In this document: in pieces, positions 25,320 to 37,264 of the stretch | How positions within the stretch are numbered: position 1 is the first letter of the stretch | How the letters are laid out: each line of letters starts with the position of its first letter | DNA from: Streptomyces sp. RPA4-2 | GTDB lineage: Bacteria; Actinomycetota; Actinomycetes; Streptomycetales; Streptomycetaceae | Length of the DNA stretch: 64,000 bases | Direction of reading: 5' to 3' | Assembly (NCBI RefSeq): GCF_012273515.2 | Contig: NZ_CP050975.2 | Coordinates: 5,518,001-5,582,000 of the forward strand | The notes under the pieces: model-generated | Told to the model about the DNA's origin: nothing | Seen by the model: only the letters and a program-made list of their open reading frames with translations | Databases searched by the model: none | Program-made: the position numbers and the translations under genes

Positions 25320-26992
25320 GTGACACAGATGACCGACCACAGGCTTTCGTTGTCGCTCCTGATCACCCGGATGCGTCGCCGATCACCCGGACTGGCCGCC
25401 GGCTTCCTGGGCGGTGCGCTCGCGGCGGGGCTCGGGCTCGGCTCGCTCGCCGTCCTCGTCATGATGCTGTGGATCAGCTCGCCGTACCCGGACAGCGGGC
25501 CCGGTGGCGCGCTGCACGTCGCGGCCGCGCTGTGGCTGCTCGCGCACGGAGTGGAGCTGGCGCGCACCGACACCCTGTCGGGCCTGCCCATGCCGGTGGG
25601 TCTCACCCCGCTGCTCCTGGCGGTGTTCCCCGCGTGGCTGGTGCACCGCGCGGCGCGCGACGCCGCCGACGCCGACGCGGGGGCCTCGGGACGCACGGTG
25701 TGGGCCGGGACCGTCGCGGGCTATCTGACCTTGAGCGTGGCGGCGGTGCTCTACACCGCGGGCGGGGAACTGCGGCCGTCCTGGGCGTGGTCGGGGCTGT
25801 GCCTGCCCCTGCTCACCGCGAGCGCGGCGGGGGCCGGGGTGTGGACGGCCTACGGGCACCCGCGCGGACCCGTGCCGTTCTGGGTGGGCCGGGCTCTCGC
25901 CCGTCCGCCGGTACCCGCCGGGGTACGGCGCTGGGCCACCGGCGAGCCGCCGGCGCCGTGGGTCGGACGGTGGCTCGGCGCCTCGGCGCGGGCGGCGCTC
26001 GCCGGGGCGGCGGTGCTCGTCGGGGGCGGGGCGCTGCTGGTGGGGGTGTCGCTGGTGTGGCACGGCGATCTGGCGCGAGACTCCTTCCAGCAGCTCACCG
26101 CGGTGTGGTCGGGGCGGTTCGCCGTCCTCCTGCTCTGTCTGGCGCTGGTGCCGAACGCGGCGGTGTGGGGGCCGCGTACGCCCTCGGTCCCGGTGTGGTG
26201 CTGGGGGCCGGACAGGTCGCGGGGCCGTTGTCCGCGGCGGCGCCGGAGCCGTTGCTGCTTAAGCGTTTCCCCTGTTGGCGGCGGTGCCGGAGGCCGGGGG
26301 GCCGTGGAGTTGGCGGGGGCGGCCGTGCCGGTGGCGGCCGGGGTGACGGTGGTGTGGTTCCTGCGGAAGGCGGCTCGGGGCAGCGGGGCCGTGGAGATGG
26401 GCGGGGACGAGGGCTGGTCCCGGGGGCGGGTCGTCGCGGGGGTGGGGGTCGCGGGCGTCCTGTGCGGTCTCGTGATGGCGCTGCTCGCCGGGCTGGCGGG
26501 CGGGCCGCTGGGGGTTGGCGCGCTGGCTCACTTCGGGCCGGTGTGGTGGCAGGCGGGGGGTGCCGTGGTGGTGTGGACGGTGGGGGTCGGGGTGCCGGTG
26601 GGGGCGGTGGTGCCGGGGATCGGGCGGCGGCGGATTTCCTGGGCGGCTGCGTCGTCCGTGGTGTCCGTGGTGTCCGCGGTGTCCGTGCTTAAGCGTGGTT
26701 GTCGTGGACTCCGTGGCGGGCGCGTGAGGGCGGGGCGCGGGTGGCGGAGCCGGAGTCCGCGTCGATGTCGGGGGCGGCGTCGGGGTCCGTGGTGTCGCAG
26801 GCGACCGGGGGGTCGGTCCTTGTGGCGGACCCGGAGGGTGAGCGGGATCCCAGTCATGCGCCGTACGACCTGCTGCCGTCCGACGACATGGGGATGGCGT
26901 GGCACGAGGATGTGGTCAGGGAGGCGCGGTGGGCGGCGTTGCGGGAGGCGTCGGCGTCGCTGGAGCTGCCGGATCCGGAGCCGGAGCGCTGA
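25320..26992 (+). pseudogene. DUF6350 multi-pass membrane protein, reading frame broken at least four times
   Basis: The N-terminal 280 residues are intact and clearly membrane-embedded ([38 protein letters not shown]). The frame then breaks at a G5 run near 26166, where [18 protein letters not shown] continues one frame over. It breaks again at GCTTAAGC (26257), at a G6 run near 26302 (back to [16 protein letters not shown]), and near a second GCTTAAGC (26687) to about 26728. The native C-terminus ([18 protein letters not shown] ... LPDPEPER) ends at 26992. All pieces remain conserved-looking, so sequencing or consensus error in homopolymers is more likely than decay. Start GTG 25320 (GGGAG upstream) or ATG 25329. 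The role is unknown; relatives are annotated as integral membrane proteins. Confidence 0.75.
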
Positions 26993-27078
26993 GGTGACGG
27001 ACGGGTTCCTCGCCCCCGCCGCCCCAGACCCCGCCAAGGGGCTGCCGCCCCTGGACCCCCGCTTCGCCCGAAGGGCTC

Positions 27079-27199
27079 GTCCTCAAACGCCGGACGGGCT
27101 GATGGTGCTTAAGCCTGGGCTGCGGATTTTCAGCCCGTCCGGCGTTTGAGGACAAGGCCCTCAAGGCCGACCGGGGGTCTGGGGGCGGAGCCCCCAGAC
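27079..27199. repeat. Streptomyces intergenic hairpin repeat, copy 1, with terminator
   Basis: A perfect 24-bp inverted repeat (arms 27079-27102 and 27130-27153, core CGCCGGACGGGCTGA/TCAGCCCGTCCGGCG) is followed by a second hairpin GTCTGGGGGC-GGA-GCCCCCAGAC (27177-27199). It lies between convergent gene ends. The left flank (27031-27078) reappears in inverted orientation beside copy 2 at 35.7 kb. Its loop contains GCTTAAGC where copy 2 has GCGGGCC. Confidence 0.8.
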
Positions 27200-27210
27200 G
27201 TGGGGACGCG

Positions 27211-28056
27211 CTAGTTCTGCGTACCCAGCAGACCCCGCAGATCCTTCGGCAGAAGCTCGTTGCAGGACTGCTTCGCCGCATGGGTGAGCGCGTCGTTCGT
27301 GCACGAGTAGTAGTCGCTGTAGACGAGCTGCGCGGAGAACATCGCGGCGACCATGGCGATGGCGAGGGACGCGGTGACGAGACCGCTGACCGCCGCGGTC
27401 GTCTGGGGGCGGCCGGTCGGGTCGGGTGCCGGCGCGTCCGGATCCGGCTTGCGAGGCTTGGCGCGCAGGGCGCTGACACCCCAGTACAGCGCGAGCGCGC
27501 CGAGCAGCAGGGCCACGTACGGCCAGCTGAACAGGGCGAAGAAGAAGGCCCACATGCCGGAGAGCAGCGCGTAGCGCGCCCGGCGCTGGGCGGGGTCCGT
27601 CGGGTCCCAGCGCATTCCGGAGCCCGGACCTCCACCGGGTCCTTCCGGGCCGCCCTGGCCCTGGGGGGCACCGGGTCGCTCACCGAAGCCGCCGCCGGGC
27701 GAACGGCCCGGCTGCTGGTCGCTCCACTGATTGCCCCGGGGGGAGTGCTGCCCGGAGCCGCCGTTCTCGTCCGGGTCCTGTCCGCCCGCGGGGCGTCTGG
27801 GCTGCCAGGGCCGGTCGGGCGTGCCCTCCGGCGGCGGAGCGAACGGATTGTGGTCGTCGGGGCCGGAGCCGGACCCCGAGCCGCTCCCACCTGCCGAGCC
27901 GCCCCCGCCCGAGGCGTTGCCCTCGCCCGAGGAGCCACGTCCGCCCGAGGAGTCGCCCCCGCCCGAGGGCGCGTTCCCGTTCTCCTGCGGCGGGGTGGGC
28001 GAAGGGCGCCGCTCGCGCAGCAGGAGCGGAGGGAGTCGGAGACTGCGGTCCGGCAT
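27211..28056 (-). CDS. Membrane protein with long Gly/Ser/Pro-rich N-terminus
   Basis: 281 aa from ATG 28056 (AGGGGAAG about 11 nt upstream). Residues 20-150 are low-complexity Gly, Ser, Pro and Asp. Then come [18 protein letters not shown] and three hydrophobic segments (about 168-186, 187-202 and 222-245) separated by a basic loop ([15 protein letters not shown]). The C-terminus carries two Cys ([19 protein letters not shown]) that could form a disulfide outside the membrane. The layout resembles DUF4190-like actinobacterial proteins. It is divergent from purN; function unknown. Confidence 0.72.
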   Translation of the reverse strand: MPDRSLRLPPLLLRERRPSPTPPQENGNAPSGGGDSSGGRGSSGEGNASGGGGSAGGSGSGSGSGPDDHNPFAPPPEGTPDRPWQPRRPAGGQDPDENGGSGQHSPRGNQWSDQQPGRSPGGGFGERPGAPQGQGGPEGPGGGPGSGMRWDPTDPAQRRARYALLSGMWAFFFALFSWPYVALLLGALALYWGVSALRAKPRKPDPDAPAPDPTGRPQTTAAVSGLVTASLAIAMVAAMFSAQLVYSDYYSCTNDALTHAAKQSCNELLPKDLRGLLGTQN

Positions 28057-28437
28057 CAGGTGTGCGTCTTCCCCTTGGTGGTTCTGGCGGGCGGCGTGTC
28101 CGCACGGCTTCGTGCTCGCGACGCGTACCCCGGGTTTCCTGTCCAGGACTGGCACCCAGGGCTCGTACCCCGGACGTTCGTCCCCGGGGCGTGCCCCGGA
28201 TGTTCCTGTCCGTCCCTGGTCAACGTCCCGCAGACACAGGGCGTTCCCCATGCCGAACGGTGTTCCCGGGAGGTTCCTCCCCAGACGCTACCTTCCGGCC
28301 ACGCCCCCGTCCCGTGGGGGCTGCCCGGTGTGCCGGTATCGTTGCTGACGGTCGGCCGGTTCGTAGACTTCCCCGTATCCCGGGGCGCGAAGCATTCGTA
28401 CGACCGTACAAACGCTCCCCCGAGAAAGGGCCCCGTC
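28057..28437. promoter_or_regulatory. Divergent spacer with purN promoter
   Basis: 381 bp without a gene. On the plus strand, TTGCTG (28342-28347), 16 nt, TAGACT (28364-28369) is a good promoter for purNH. On the minus strand a TAGCGT hexamer (28285-28290) could serve the membrane-protein gene with a long leader. I looked for a ZTP or other purine-related riboswitch here and saw none. Confidence 0.45.
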
Positions 28438-29058
28438 GTGGCCAAGGCCAAGCGCCTCGTCGTGCTGGTCTCCGGATCAGGCACGAATCTGCAGGCACTG
28501 CTCGACGCCGTCGCGGAGGCCGGGCCCGAGGGCTACGGGGCCCGGATCGTGGCCGTCGGCGCCGACCGCGACGGCATCGAGGGGCTCGCGCGCGGCGAGC
28601 GGGCGGGACTGTCCACCTTCGTCCGGCGCGTGAAGGACTACGGCAGCCGGGACGAGTGGGACGCGGCGCTCACCGAGGCGGTCGCCGCCCATGAGCCCGA
28701 CCTCGTGGTCTCCGCCGGGTTCATGAAGATCGTGGGGAAGCGGTTCCTCGCCAGGTTCGGCGGGCGGATCGTCAACACGCACCCCGCCCTGCTGCCGAGT
28801 TTCCCGGGGGCCCACGGTGTGCGCGACGCGCTCGCGTACGGCGCGAAGGTCACCGGATGCACCGTCCACTTCGTCGACGACGGCGTCGACACCGGGCCGA
28901 TCATCGCCCAGGGCGTGGTCGAGGTCCGGGACGAGGACGACGAGAGCGCTCTGCACGAGCGCATCAAGGAAGTCGAGCGAGAACTGCTCGTCGATGTCGT
29001 GGGGCGGCTCGCCCGCAACGGCTATCGCATTGAGGGACGAAAGGTAGTTATCCAGTGA
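28438..29058 (+). CDS. purN: Phosphoribosylglycinamide formyltransferase
   Basis: 206 aa; transfers formyl from 10-formyl-THF to GAR, step 3 of purine synthesis. Motifs: [16 protein letters not shown] (GAR phosphate loop), [15 protein letters not shown], then [17 protein letters not shown] with the catalytic Asn/His pair, and [16 protein letters not shown] with the catalytic Asp. Start GTG 28438 follows GAAAGG by 8 nt. The stop overlaps the purH GTG (GTGA), so the two formyl-THF users are translationally coupled. Confidence 0.97.
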   Translation: MAKAKRLVVLVSGSGTNLQALLDAVAEAGPEGYGARIVAVGADRDGIEGLARGERAGLSTFVRRVKDYGSRDEWDAALTEAVAAHEPDLVVSAGFMKIVGKRFLARFGGRIVNTHPALLPSFPGAHGVRDALAYGAKVTGCTVHFVDDGVDTGPIIAQGVVEVRDEDDESALHERIKEVERELLVDVVGRLARNGYRIEGRKVVIQ

Positions 29059-30644
29059 CCGCCGACAGCACAGTCACGGCCGAGGGCACTGCGGGCACCA
29101 GGCGGGCCATCAGGCGCGCGCTCGTCAGTGTCTACGACAAGACCGGGCTCGAAGAGCTCGCGCGCGGGCTGCACGAGGCCGGTGTCGAGCTGGTGTCCAC
29201 CGGCTCCACCGCCGCCCGCATCGCCGCGTCCGGCGTCCCCGTCACCAAGGTCGAGGAACTCACCGGCTTCCCCGAGTGCCTCGACGGCCGCGTCAAGACC
29301 CTGCACCCCAGGGTCCACGCGGGCATCCTCGCCGACCTGCGGCTCGCCGGCCACCGGGAGCAGCTCGCCGAGCTCGGCGTCGAGCCGTTCGACCTCGTCG
29401 TGGTGAACCTCTACCCCTTCCGCGAGACGGTCGCCTCGGGCGCGACGCCCGACGAGTGCGTCGAGCAGATCGACATCGGCGGTCCCTCGATGGTGCGGGC
29501 GGCCGCCAAGAACCACCCGTCCGTCGCCGTCGTCACCAGCCCGGACCGGTACGCCGCCGTCCTGGCCGCCGTCGAGGAGGGGGGCTTCGACCTCACCGCC
29601 CGCAAGCGGCTCGCGGCGGAGGCCTTCCAGCACACCGCCTCGTACGACGTCGCCGTCGCCTCCTGGTTCGCGGACGACTACGCAGCGGCCGACACCAGCG
29701 GCTTCCCCGACTTCCTCGGGCACACCTACGAGCGGAAGAACACCCTGCGGTACGGGGAGAACCCCCACCAGGGTGCCGCGCTCTACGTCGACGGCACGGG
29801 CGGCCTCGCCGAGGCCGAGCAGCTGCACGGCAAGGAGATGTCGTACAACAACTACACGGACACGGACGCCGCGCGCCGTGCCGCGTACGACCACGAGGAC
29901 CCCTGCGTCGCGATCATCAAGCACGCCAACCCGTGCGGCATCGCGGTCGCGTCGAACGTCGCCGAGGCGCACCGCAAGGCGCACGCCTGCGACCCGCTCT
30001 CCGCGTTCGGCGGCGTGATCGCGGTCAACCGGCCGGTGACGAAGGAGATGGCGGAGCAGGTCGCGGACATCTTCACCGAGGTCATCGTGGCGCCGGAGTA
30101 CGAGGACGGCGCGCTCGAAGCCCTCACCAAGAAGAAGAACCTCCGGGTCCTGCGCTCCCACCGGGCGCCCGCCAACCCGGTCGAGGTCAAGCAGATCGAC
30201 GGCGGCGCGCTGCTCCAGGTCACCGACCGGCTCCAGGCCGACGGCGACAACCCGGCGAGCTGGACCCTGGCCACCGGTGACGCGCTCGGCCAGGGCGAGC
30301 TGGACGAACTGGCCTTCGCCTGGCGGGCCTGCCGCGCGGTGAAGTCCAACGCGATCCTGCTCGCCAAGGACGGCGCCTCGGTCGGCGTCGGCATGGGCCA
30401 GGTCAACCGCGTCGACTCCGCGAAGCTGGCGGTCGAGCGGGCGGGCGCCGAGCGGGCCCGTGGCGCCTACGCCGCCTCGGACGCGTTCTTCCCGTTCCCC
30501 GACGGTCTGGAGATCCTTGCCGAGGCGGGTGTCAGGGCCGTGGTGCAGCCGGGCGGTTCGGTCCGTGACGAGCTGGTGGTGGAGGCCGCGAAGAAGGCCG
30601 GCATCACGATGTACTTCACCGGGACGCGTCACTTCTTCCACTGA
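29055..30644 (+). CDS. purH: Bifunctional AICAR transformylase/IMP cyclohydrolase
   Basis: 529 aa; the last two steps of IMP synthesis. An N-terminal cyclohydrolase (MGS-like) domain holds [18 protein letters not shown] and [15 protein letters not shown]. The C-terminal transformylase domain holds [25 protein letters not shown] (catalytic Lys-His) and [21 protein letters not shown] start at 29055 overlaps the purN stop. A bidirectional hairpin (30682-30734) follows. Confidence 0.97.
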   Translation: MTADSTVTAEGTAGTRRAIRRALVSVYDKTGLEELARGLHEAGVELVSTGSTAARIAASGVPVTKVEELTGFPECLDGRVKTLHPRVHAGILADLRLAGHREQLAELGVEPFDLVVVNLYPFRETVASGATPDECVEQIDIGGPSMVRAAAKNHPSVAVVTSPDRYAAVLAAVEEGGFDLTARKRLAAEAFQHTASYDVAVASWFADDYAAADTSGFPDFLGHTYERKNTLRYGENPHQGAALYVDGTGGLAEAEQLHGKEMSYNNYTDTDAARRAAYDHEDPCVAIIKHANPCGIAVASNVAEAHRKAHACDPLSAFGGVIAVNRPVTKEMAEQVADIFTEVIVAPEYEDGALEALTKKKNLRVLRSHRAPANPVEVKQIDGGALLQVTDRLQADGDNPASWTLATGDALGQGELDELAFAWRACRAVKSNAILLAKDGASVGVGMGQVNRVDSAKLAVERAGAERARGAYAASDAFFPFPDGLEILAEAGVRAVVQPGGSVRDELVVEAAKKAGITMYFTGTRHFFH

Positions 30645-30681
30645 GCGCTGATCACCGATCGCTCATCGCCGAGCGCACGGG

Positions 30682-30734
30682 CCTGACGGCGGTTTCCGGC
30701 TCCCTTCCGGGGAGGGCTGGAAACCGCCGTCAGG
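30682..30734. terminator. Bidirectional hairpin between purH and the convergent membrane gene
   Basis: CCTGACGGCGGTTTCC (30682-30697) pairs perfectly with GGAAACCGCCGTCAGG (30719-30734). The loop contains a smaller CCCTTCCGGGGAGGG hairpin. Confidence 0.75.
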
Positions 30735-30792
30735 GCGTTGGCGGACCGGTGTCGGTGGCAGCGGGCCATGAGCGACGGGCAGGGGGCGGGGC

Positions 30793-31395
30793 TCAGTACT
30801 TCGGTCGGTTGAACCAGGCCTCGCCGTCGGACTTGCCGACGAACACCGCGATGAGGATCGCGAGCACGGTGTGCGCCAGACCGATGACGATGAACGGGTA
30901 GATGCCGAGGATCGCCGTCAGGATGCCGAACACCATCGCGGTGATGCGCACGCCGTTCCCGCCGTTGGCGCACTTCACACCGAGCCAGATCGCGAGGACG
31001 CCCCAGGCCAGCACCGCGACCGTCACGCCCCACAGGGCGCCCGCCGAATAGTCGGCGAGCTGCTGGAACCGGACGTCGTCCTTGAGCTCCGCGTTGTTCT
31101 TGGCGGCCGAGACGGCCACCGCGGAGAACGCGATCAGGATGGCGCCGAGGACCTGGAGACCGGCGATGACGAACAGCATCACGCGCGCGGACTTCACTCC
31201 GCCGGGCATCACCATCGGGCCGCCGGGGTAGCCGCCGTACGGCGACTGCTGGACCGGCGGGGCCTGCGGGTAGCCGTATCCGGGCTGCTGCGGGGCGCCC
31301 TGGGGGTAGCCGTAGCCGGGCTGGCCCTGGGACGGGTATCCCGACGGCTGGCCCTCCGGGGGACCGTAGGGGTTGTTCGGGTCGCCGAAACTCAT
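30793..31395 (-). CDS. Four-helix membrane protein with Pro/Gly/Tyr-rich N-terminus
   Basis: 200 aa. The N-terminal 65 residues are repeats of the type [20 protein letters not shown]. Hydrophobic segments follow at about 73-100, 119-140, 151-170 and 172-190. The C-terminus is [16 protein letters not shown] 31395 has GGAGGA 9 nt upstream. Such P/G/Y-rich cytoplasmic tails are common on small Streptomyces membrane proteins; function unknown. It is convergent with purH and divergent from folD. Confidence 0.78.
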   Translation of the reverse strand: MSFGDPNNPYGPPEGQPSGYPSQGQPGYGYPQGAPQQPGYGYPQAPPVQQSPYGGYPGGPMVMPGGVKSARVMLFVIAGLQVLGAILIAFSAVAVSAAKNNAELKDDVRFQQLADYSAGALWGVTVAVLAWGVLAIWLGVKCANGGNGVRITAMVFGILTAILGIYPFIVIGLAHTVLAILIAVFVGKSDGEAWFNRPKY

Positions 31396-31670
31396 GGCGG
31401 GAATTCCTCCGTTGCCTGGTGCGGGGACGAGGCGCGGCACGGTGTGGAGGAAAGTTCTGCAGAGCGGTCCGTCCCCCCGGTACTGCCCGCGGCACTGTGT
31501 CGCTCAATCGTTCTCAATGCCTTCCTTATTTGTCCAGAGTGCTTCCGGTTGCGTTGTGCATGTGTTGTGTAAGTGCAACATCACTGATCACGGCTGAATC
31601 GGGGGAGATGAGGGCGCACGGGAGGGTCCCGGATTGGAACCGGGAGCGGGTCATCCGCGAGGATGGGACC

Positions 31671-32525
31671 ATGACCGCCCAGATTCTCGATGGCAAGGCC
31701 ACCGCAGCCGCGATCAAGTCCGATCTGACCGTCCGCGTGGCGGCCCTGAAGGAGAAGGGCGTCACGCCCGGCCTGGGGACCGTCCTGGTGGGCGACGACC
31801 CCGGCAGCCAGAAGTACGTCGCGGGCAAGCACCGCGACTGCGCGCAGGTGGGTATCGCCTCCATCCAGCGTGAACTGCCCGCGACCGCCACACAGGAGGA
31901 GATCGAGGCGGTGGTGCGGGAACTCAACGAGGACCCCGCCTGCACCGGCTACATCGTTCAGCTCCCGCTCCCCAAGGGCATCGACGAGAACCGCATCCTG
32001 GAGCTGATGGACCCGGACAAGGACGCGGACGGACTCCACCCGATGAACCTCGGCCGCCTCGTGCTGAACGAGCCGGCCCCGCTGCCCTGCACCCCGAACG
32101 GCGTCCTCACCCTCCTGCGCCGCTACGGCGTGGAGATCAAGGGTGCCGAGGTCGTGGTCGTCGGCCGCGGGGTGACCATCGGCCGGCCGATGCCGCTGCT
32201 GCTGACGCGGCGCAGCGAGAACGCGACCGTGACCCAGTGCCACACCGGTACCCGGGACCTCTCCGCGCACCTGAAGCGCGCCGACATCATCGTCGCCGCG
32301 GCCGGCTCCGCGCACCTCGTGCGTGCGGAGGACGTGAAGCCGGGCGCCGCCGTCCTCGACGTCGGAGTCTCGCGCAGCGCCGAGGGCAAGATCGTCGGCG
32401 ATGTCCACCCGGATGTCGCCGAGGTCGCGGCGTGGATCTCCCCGAACCCGGGCGGCGTCGGCCCGATGACCCGTGCCCAGCTTCTCGTCAACGTGGTGGA
32501 AGCGGCGGAGCGCAGTGTCGGCTGA
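31671..32525 (+). CDS. folD: Bifunctional methylene-THF dehydrogenase/cyclohydrolase
   Basis: 284 aa. Converts 5,10-methylene-THF to 10-formyl-THF with NADP, supplying PurN and PurH. The catalytic Lys is in [13 protein letters not shown], the active-site loop is QLPLPKGID, and the Rossmann nucleotide site is [18 protein letters not shown]. The C-terminal [13 protein letters not shown] signature is complete. ATG 31671 has a GAGG 8 nt upstream. It overlaps the next gene by 11 nt. Confidence 0.97.
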   Translation: MTAQILDGKATAAAIKSDLTVRVAALKEKGVTPGLGTVLVGDDPGSQKYVAGKHRDCAQVGIASIQRELPATATQEEIEAVVRELNEDPACTGYIVQLPLPKGIDENRILELMDPDKDADGLHPMNLGRLVLNEPAPLPCTPNGVLTLLRRYGVEIKGAEVVVVGRGVTIGRPMPLLLTRRSENATVTQCHTGTRDLSAHLKRADIIVAAAGSAHLVRAEDVKPGAAVLDVGVSRSAEGKIVGDVHPDVAEVAAWISPNPGGVGPMTRAQLLVNVVEAAERSVG

Positions 32526-33204
32526 GGGCAGCTCCGAGAGGGCCGACTCCGCATCAGCCGTACGGGAAGCGGAGGCAGTGGCGGAAGCCACCGTGCGGGC
32601 CGAGGGGTCCGCACGGGCGGAGACAGAAGGTGACGCGCGGGCGGAGGGTGCCGCGCCGGACGTGACGGGGGATCGGGCCGAGCCCGAGGCCCCGGACGAC
32701 ACCAGGTCCGTAGACGACGCGAGGTCCGGGGACGACGCGGAGGCCGGGGACGACGCGGAGGGCGACCCCGGTGTGATCGACGCCGTGAGTGCCCCGGACG
32801 CCGAGGGGCGGCCGCGCCGCACCACCCGCCGCTTCCCGCTGTTCACGAGGGACACCGCGCGGCCCGAGGGCGGCGGCCGGGCGGCATCGGGCGACGCCCC
32901 GGCGCCGGCCCGCCAGTGGCCCATCCTGGCCGTGCTGTCGACCGTCGGACTCGGCCTGCTGCTGGTCGCGCTGGACGCGTTCCGGTTCGGCACGATCCTG
33001 ATCGGGGCCGCCCTGCTGGGCGGTGCCGTGATGCGCTGGATGGTGCCCGACGTGGGCATGCTCGCGGTCCGTTCCCGCTTCACGGACATGGTCACGTACG
33101 GGGTGCTGGGTCTCGCCATCGTGCTGCTGGCGCTGATGGCACAGCCCACCCCGTGGCTGGTGATCCCGTTCCTGGACGACACGCTGCACTTCACGGTGCG
33201 CTGA
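32515..33204 (+). CDS. DUF3017 family membrane protein
   Basis: 229 aa. Residues 1-120 are acidic low-complexity ([21 protein letters not shown]). Three transmembrane segments follow (about 134-152, 155-172 and 190-208), with a conserved-looking [20 protein letters not shown] between the last two. GTG 32515 lies inside the end of folD with GGAG 4 nt upstream, so translation is probably coupled. In actinobacteria this family usually follows folD; function unknown. Confidence 0.82.
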   Translation: MSAEGSSERADSASAVREAEAVAEATVRAEGSARAETEGDARAEGAAPDVTGDRAEPEAPDDTRSVDDARSGDDAEAGDDAEGDPGVIDAVSAPDAEGRPRRTTRRFPLFTRDTARPEGGGRAASGDAPAPARQWPILAVLSTVGLGLLLVALDAFRFGTILIGAALLGGAVMRWMVPDVGMLAVRSRFTDMVTYGVLGLAIVLLALMAQPTPWLVIPFLDDTLHFTVR

Positions 33205-33229
33205 GCCCCACGCGCCGTCCGCGCACGGC

Positions 33230-33271
33230 GCCGCGGCCCGTCCTCTCCCCCGAGCAAGGACGGGCCGCGGC
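33230..33271 (+). terminator. Hairpin terminator after folD-DUF3017
   Basis: GCCGCGGCCCGTCC (33230-33243) and GGACGGGCCGCGGC (33258-33271) form a perfect 14-bp stem, 26 nt after the DUF3017 stop. Confidence 0.7.
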
Positions 33272-33481
33272 CGGGCGGCCGGGCCGCCCGGGGACAACCC
33301 TTCTGCACAGGAAGGGGCCTTACAACAGCCGACGGCCCGCTGTGGCACGGAAGTGACCGTTCCGCCACCGTGTCCGCGCCGCGTGACGGGAACCGTCCCA
33401 CCGCCCGGCGCCGTCCCTCGCTCACGGGGAACGACGGAGGCGGACGAACGCCCCCGGAACGCCGCAGGAGGTGGGTGAGCG

Positions 33482-34033
33482 ATGGGTGCCTGGCAGCCGC
33501 TGCCGGAGGAACTTCCCATGGAGGTACGGCACTTCGTCGAGCAGGTGCGGCTGCTCAAGGACAGCACCGGGCTGAGCCTGGTCGCGCTGGGCGCGCGCAC
33601 CGCGTACAGCAAGTCGTCCTGGCAGCGGTACCTCAACGCGACCCAGCCGCCACCCCGGCAGGCGGTCGCGGCGCTGTGCCGGGTCGCGGGTCTCACGGGC
33701 GCGGAGGCCGAACGGTTCGGCGTGCGCTGGGAGTTGGCGGTACGGGTCTGGCCCCGCGAGCCCGCGCCCTTACGTCTCCCCGTGGGCGGGCCCGTCCCCG
33801 GTGGGCGTGACGGCACGCACGACGGACACGACGGGCATGACGGCGCGCGGCAGGGCGTGGACGACCGTGCGGGCGCGTGCGGGTACGAGGAGGACCCCAC
33901 GCTTCCGTGGTGGGACCTGCTCGACGAGGAACCCCCGCCCGGTCCGCGCACGGGACGTCTCCTCCTCTACGCGGCCGTGCTCGTCCTCGCGCTCCTCCTC
34001 GCCGCTGTCGCGGGTGCCGTCACTCTCGGGTGA
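33482..34033 (+). CDS. XRE-like HTH protein with C-terminal membrane anchor
   Basis: 183 aa. An N-terminal helix-turn-helix region (about 15-65: VEQVRLLKDSTGLSLVALGA, TAYSKSSWQRYLNATQPPP) is followed by helix (RFGVRWELAVRVW), a His/Asp/Gly repeat (DGTHDGHDGHDGA) and an acidic segment. One transmembrane helix lies at about 160-180 with almost nothing after it. ATG 33482 has GGAGG 10 nt upstream. The HTH is clearly homologous to that of the next gene. Membrane-tethered HTH proteins of this kind are thought to be regulators, but no target is known. Confidence 0.78.
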   Translation: MGAWQPLPEELPMEVRHFVEQVRLLKDSTGLSLVALGARTAYSKSSWQRYLNATQPPPRQAVAALCRVAGLTGAEAERFGVRWELAVRVWPREPAPLRLPVGGPVPGGRDGTHDGHDGHDGARQGVDDRAGACGYEEDPTLPWWDLLDEEPPPGPRTGRLLLYAAVLVLALLLAAVAGAVTLG

Positions 34034-34389
34034 CCCGGGCACTTCCATCCCGTTGGTGAGAGCGGCCGGGACGCTCCCGCGCGTCCTGCGCGAAGGCCGA
34101 GAGCACATCCGTGCGGAGGTCGCGAGTCCGTTTGGTCGGCACGGGGGAAATGGGACACTGGGACCGCAGCCCGACGGGCGTGCGACGGCGCATGCCCCGG
34201 CCCGAACGCTCCTGTGCGCCCCGGTTCCGGGAACTGGGGTCCTGGCCGGACGCATCCCTGTGGGTAACCAGAACGGGGACTCGGCGGCGATGGGCCCCTT
34301 CCCTGCCCGCGTGCGGGGGAGAGCCCGGGGGAGCCGCGCGGGGGAAATGTCAGGCACGCACGGGGGGAAAGAAGCAGGGGGGAAGAGCA
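34034..34389. other. 356-bp spacer before the second HTH gene
   Basis: No gene with convincing codon pattern is seen. The sequence is rich in GGGGGA-type purine runs (the gene start is preceded by AGGGGGGAAGAG). The plus-strand frame of the downstream gene is open through much of the spacer, but its translation is Arg/Pro-rich and unlike protein. Confidence 0.4.
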
Positions 34390-35603
34390 ATGCCTCGTTG
34401 GAAGGCCTTGCCGGATGAACTCGATCCGCAGGTCAAGGAGTTCGCTGTCCAGCTGCGCCGTTTGGTCGACCGGAGCGGGCTGGGTATCGCCGCCCTGGCC
34501 GACCGTACGGGCTACAGCAGGACGTCGTGGGAGCGTTACCTCAACGGCCGGCTCCTCGCGCCGAAGGGCGCGATCGTCGCCCTGGCCGAGGTGACCGGGA
34601 CCAGTCCCATTCATCTCACCACCATGTGGGAGCTCGCCGAGCGTGCCTGGAGCCGTTCGGAGATGCGCCACGACATGACCATGGAAGCGATCCGCATCTC
34701 CCAGGCGCGGGCCGCGCTCGGGGAGTCCGGCGCGGCCGCGGTGAACGGGAGCGACGGCAAGCAGGCACGCAAGGGGCGCGGCGCGACCGTGACGCCCGGG
34801 ATCGCGGGGCCCGCGGGTGTGGTGCCGTCGGTGCCGCCGCAACCGACCGCGGCGGACGTGGAGGGCTCGGCGTCCGGGGCCGCGCCCTCGAACGCGGGTG
34901 GTGCGCGCGACGGTTCCTCGTCCGGAGGGGCTTCGAAGGGGGGTGGCGGTGGCTGGGGGTCGTCGCCACGCCGCCGTCCGGGGACGCGGGGCGGTTCGGG
35001 CCGCCGGTGACGGCCGGTCCGGCCAGGCCCGCCGCGTCCGCCGGGGGTTCGCCGGAGGGTGCCGGGCCGTCCGTCGGAGCGGCGTCGGACGGCGCGTCGT
35101 CCGACGGGGCTCGGCGTAAGCGGCGGTTGACGATGTTCCTCGCGGGTGTCGTGGGTGCGCTCGTCGTCATCGCCGTGGCCGTTCTCCTCACGGGCGGTGG
35201 CGGTGACAAGAAGGAGCAGGGCACGGTCAGGACGCCCACGACGTCCGCCTCCGTCCGTCCCGACCTGCCGGCCGGGGTGAAGTGCAGCGGCAGCGACTGT
35301 ACGGGCAAGGATCCGGAGAACATGGGCTGCGGGGGGCAGTTGGCGACCACCCCCACCAGCATCACCGTCGGTACGACGCTGGTCGAGGTCCGCTACAGCA
35401 AGACCTGTGGCGCGGCGTGGGCTCGCATCACGCAGGCCGTGGCCGGTGACTCGGTCGTGGTGTCCGCGGGGGGCGCGCCTGGGCAGACCGGTTCGGTGGA
35501 CACCGACACCGATGCGTACACGCCGATGATCGCCGTCAAGGATGCCGGGGAGGCGAAGGCGTGCGTGACGTTGAAGTCGGGGCAGCGGGGGTGTACGCGG
35601 TGA
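34390..35603 (+). pseudogene. XRE HTH-TM-DUF2690 protein with one frame break
   Basis: ATG 34390 opens an HTH domain (RRLVDRSGLGIAALADRTGY, SRTSWERYLNGRLLAPKGA) much like the preceding gene, then helix (WELAERAWSRSEMRHDMTME) and an Ala/Gly/Ser linker, but the frame stops at 35010. One frame over, the expected remainder continues to 35603: basic RRKRRLTM, a transmembrane helix (FLAGVVGALVVIAVAVLL), then a DUF2690 domain with CSGSDCTGKDPENMGCGG and a Cys-rich extracellular fold. A single missing base in one of the G runs between 34930 and 35000 would restore one protein of about 400 aa. True mutation, programmed frameshift or sequence error cannot be separated here; error is most likely. Confidence 0.75.
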
Positions 35604-37083
<1,480 letters not shown>

Positions 37084-37117
37084 GCCCTCGCACCCCACCG
37101 CACCTCGCGGTACCTCA

Positions 37118-37154
37118 CGCAGGCCCCGCCCGGCCTTCCCGGGCGGGGCCTGCG
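37118..37154 (+). terminator. Hairpin terminator after mdh
   Basis: CGCAGGCCCCGCCCGG pairs with CCGGGCGGGGCCTGCG around a 5-nt loop, 35 nt after the mdh stop. Confidence 0.75.
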
Positions 37155-37264
37155 CCGTTCCTGTGAATAAACGCGGCGGGGATGCCGCACGACCCCTATG
37201 CTGTGACGCCGGACACACCAACGCGTGTGCGGAACACGGCAGTTCACGCCTCGGGGGAGCAGCG

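Noticed and set aside
26257..27114. GCTTAAGC octamers as transposon target-site scars
   Set aside because: No inverted terminal repeats or duplicated flanks surround them, and they replace rather than duplicate local sequence.
28057..28437. ZTP riboswitch ahead of purNH
   Set aside because: None of the pfl blocks seen at glyA are present; a plain -35/-10 promoter explains the region.
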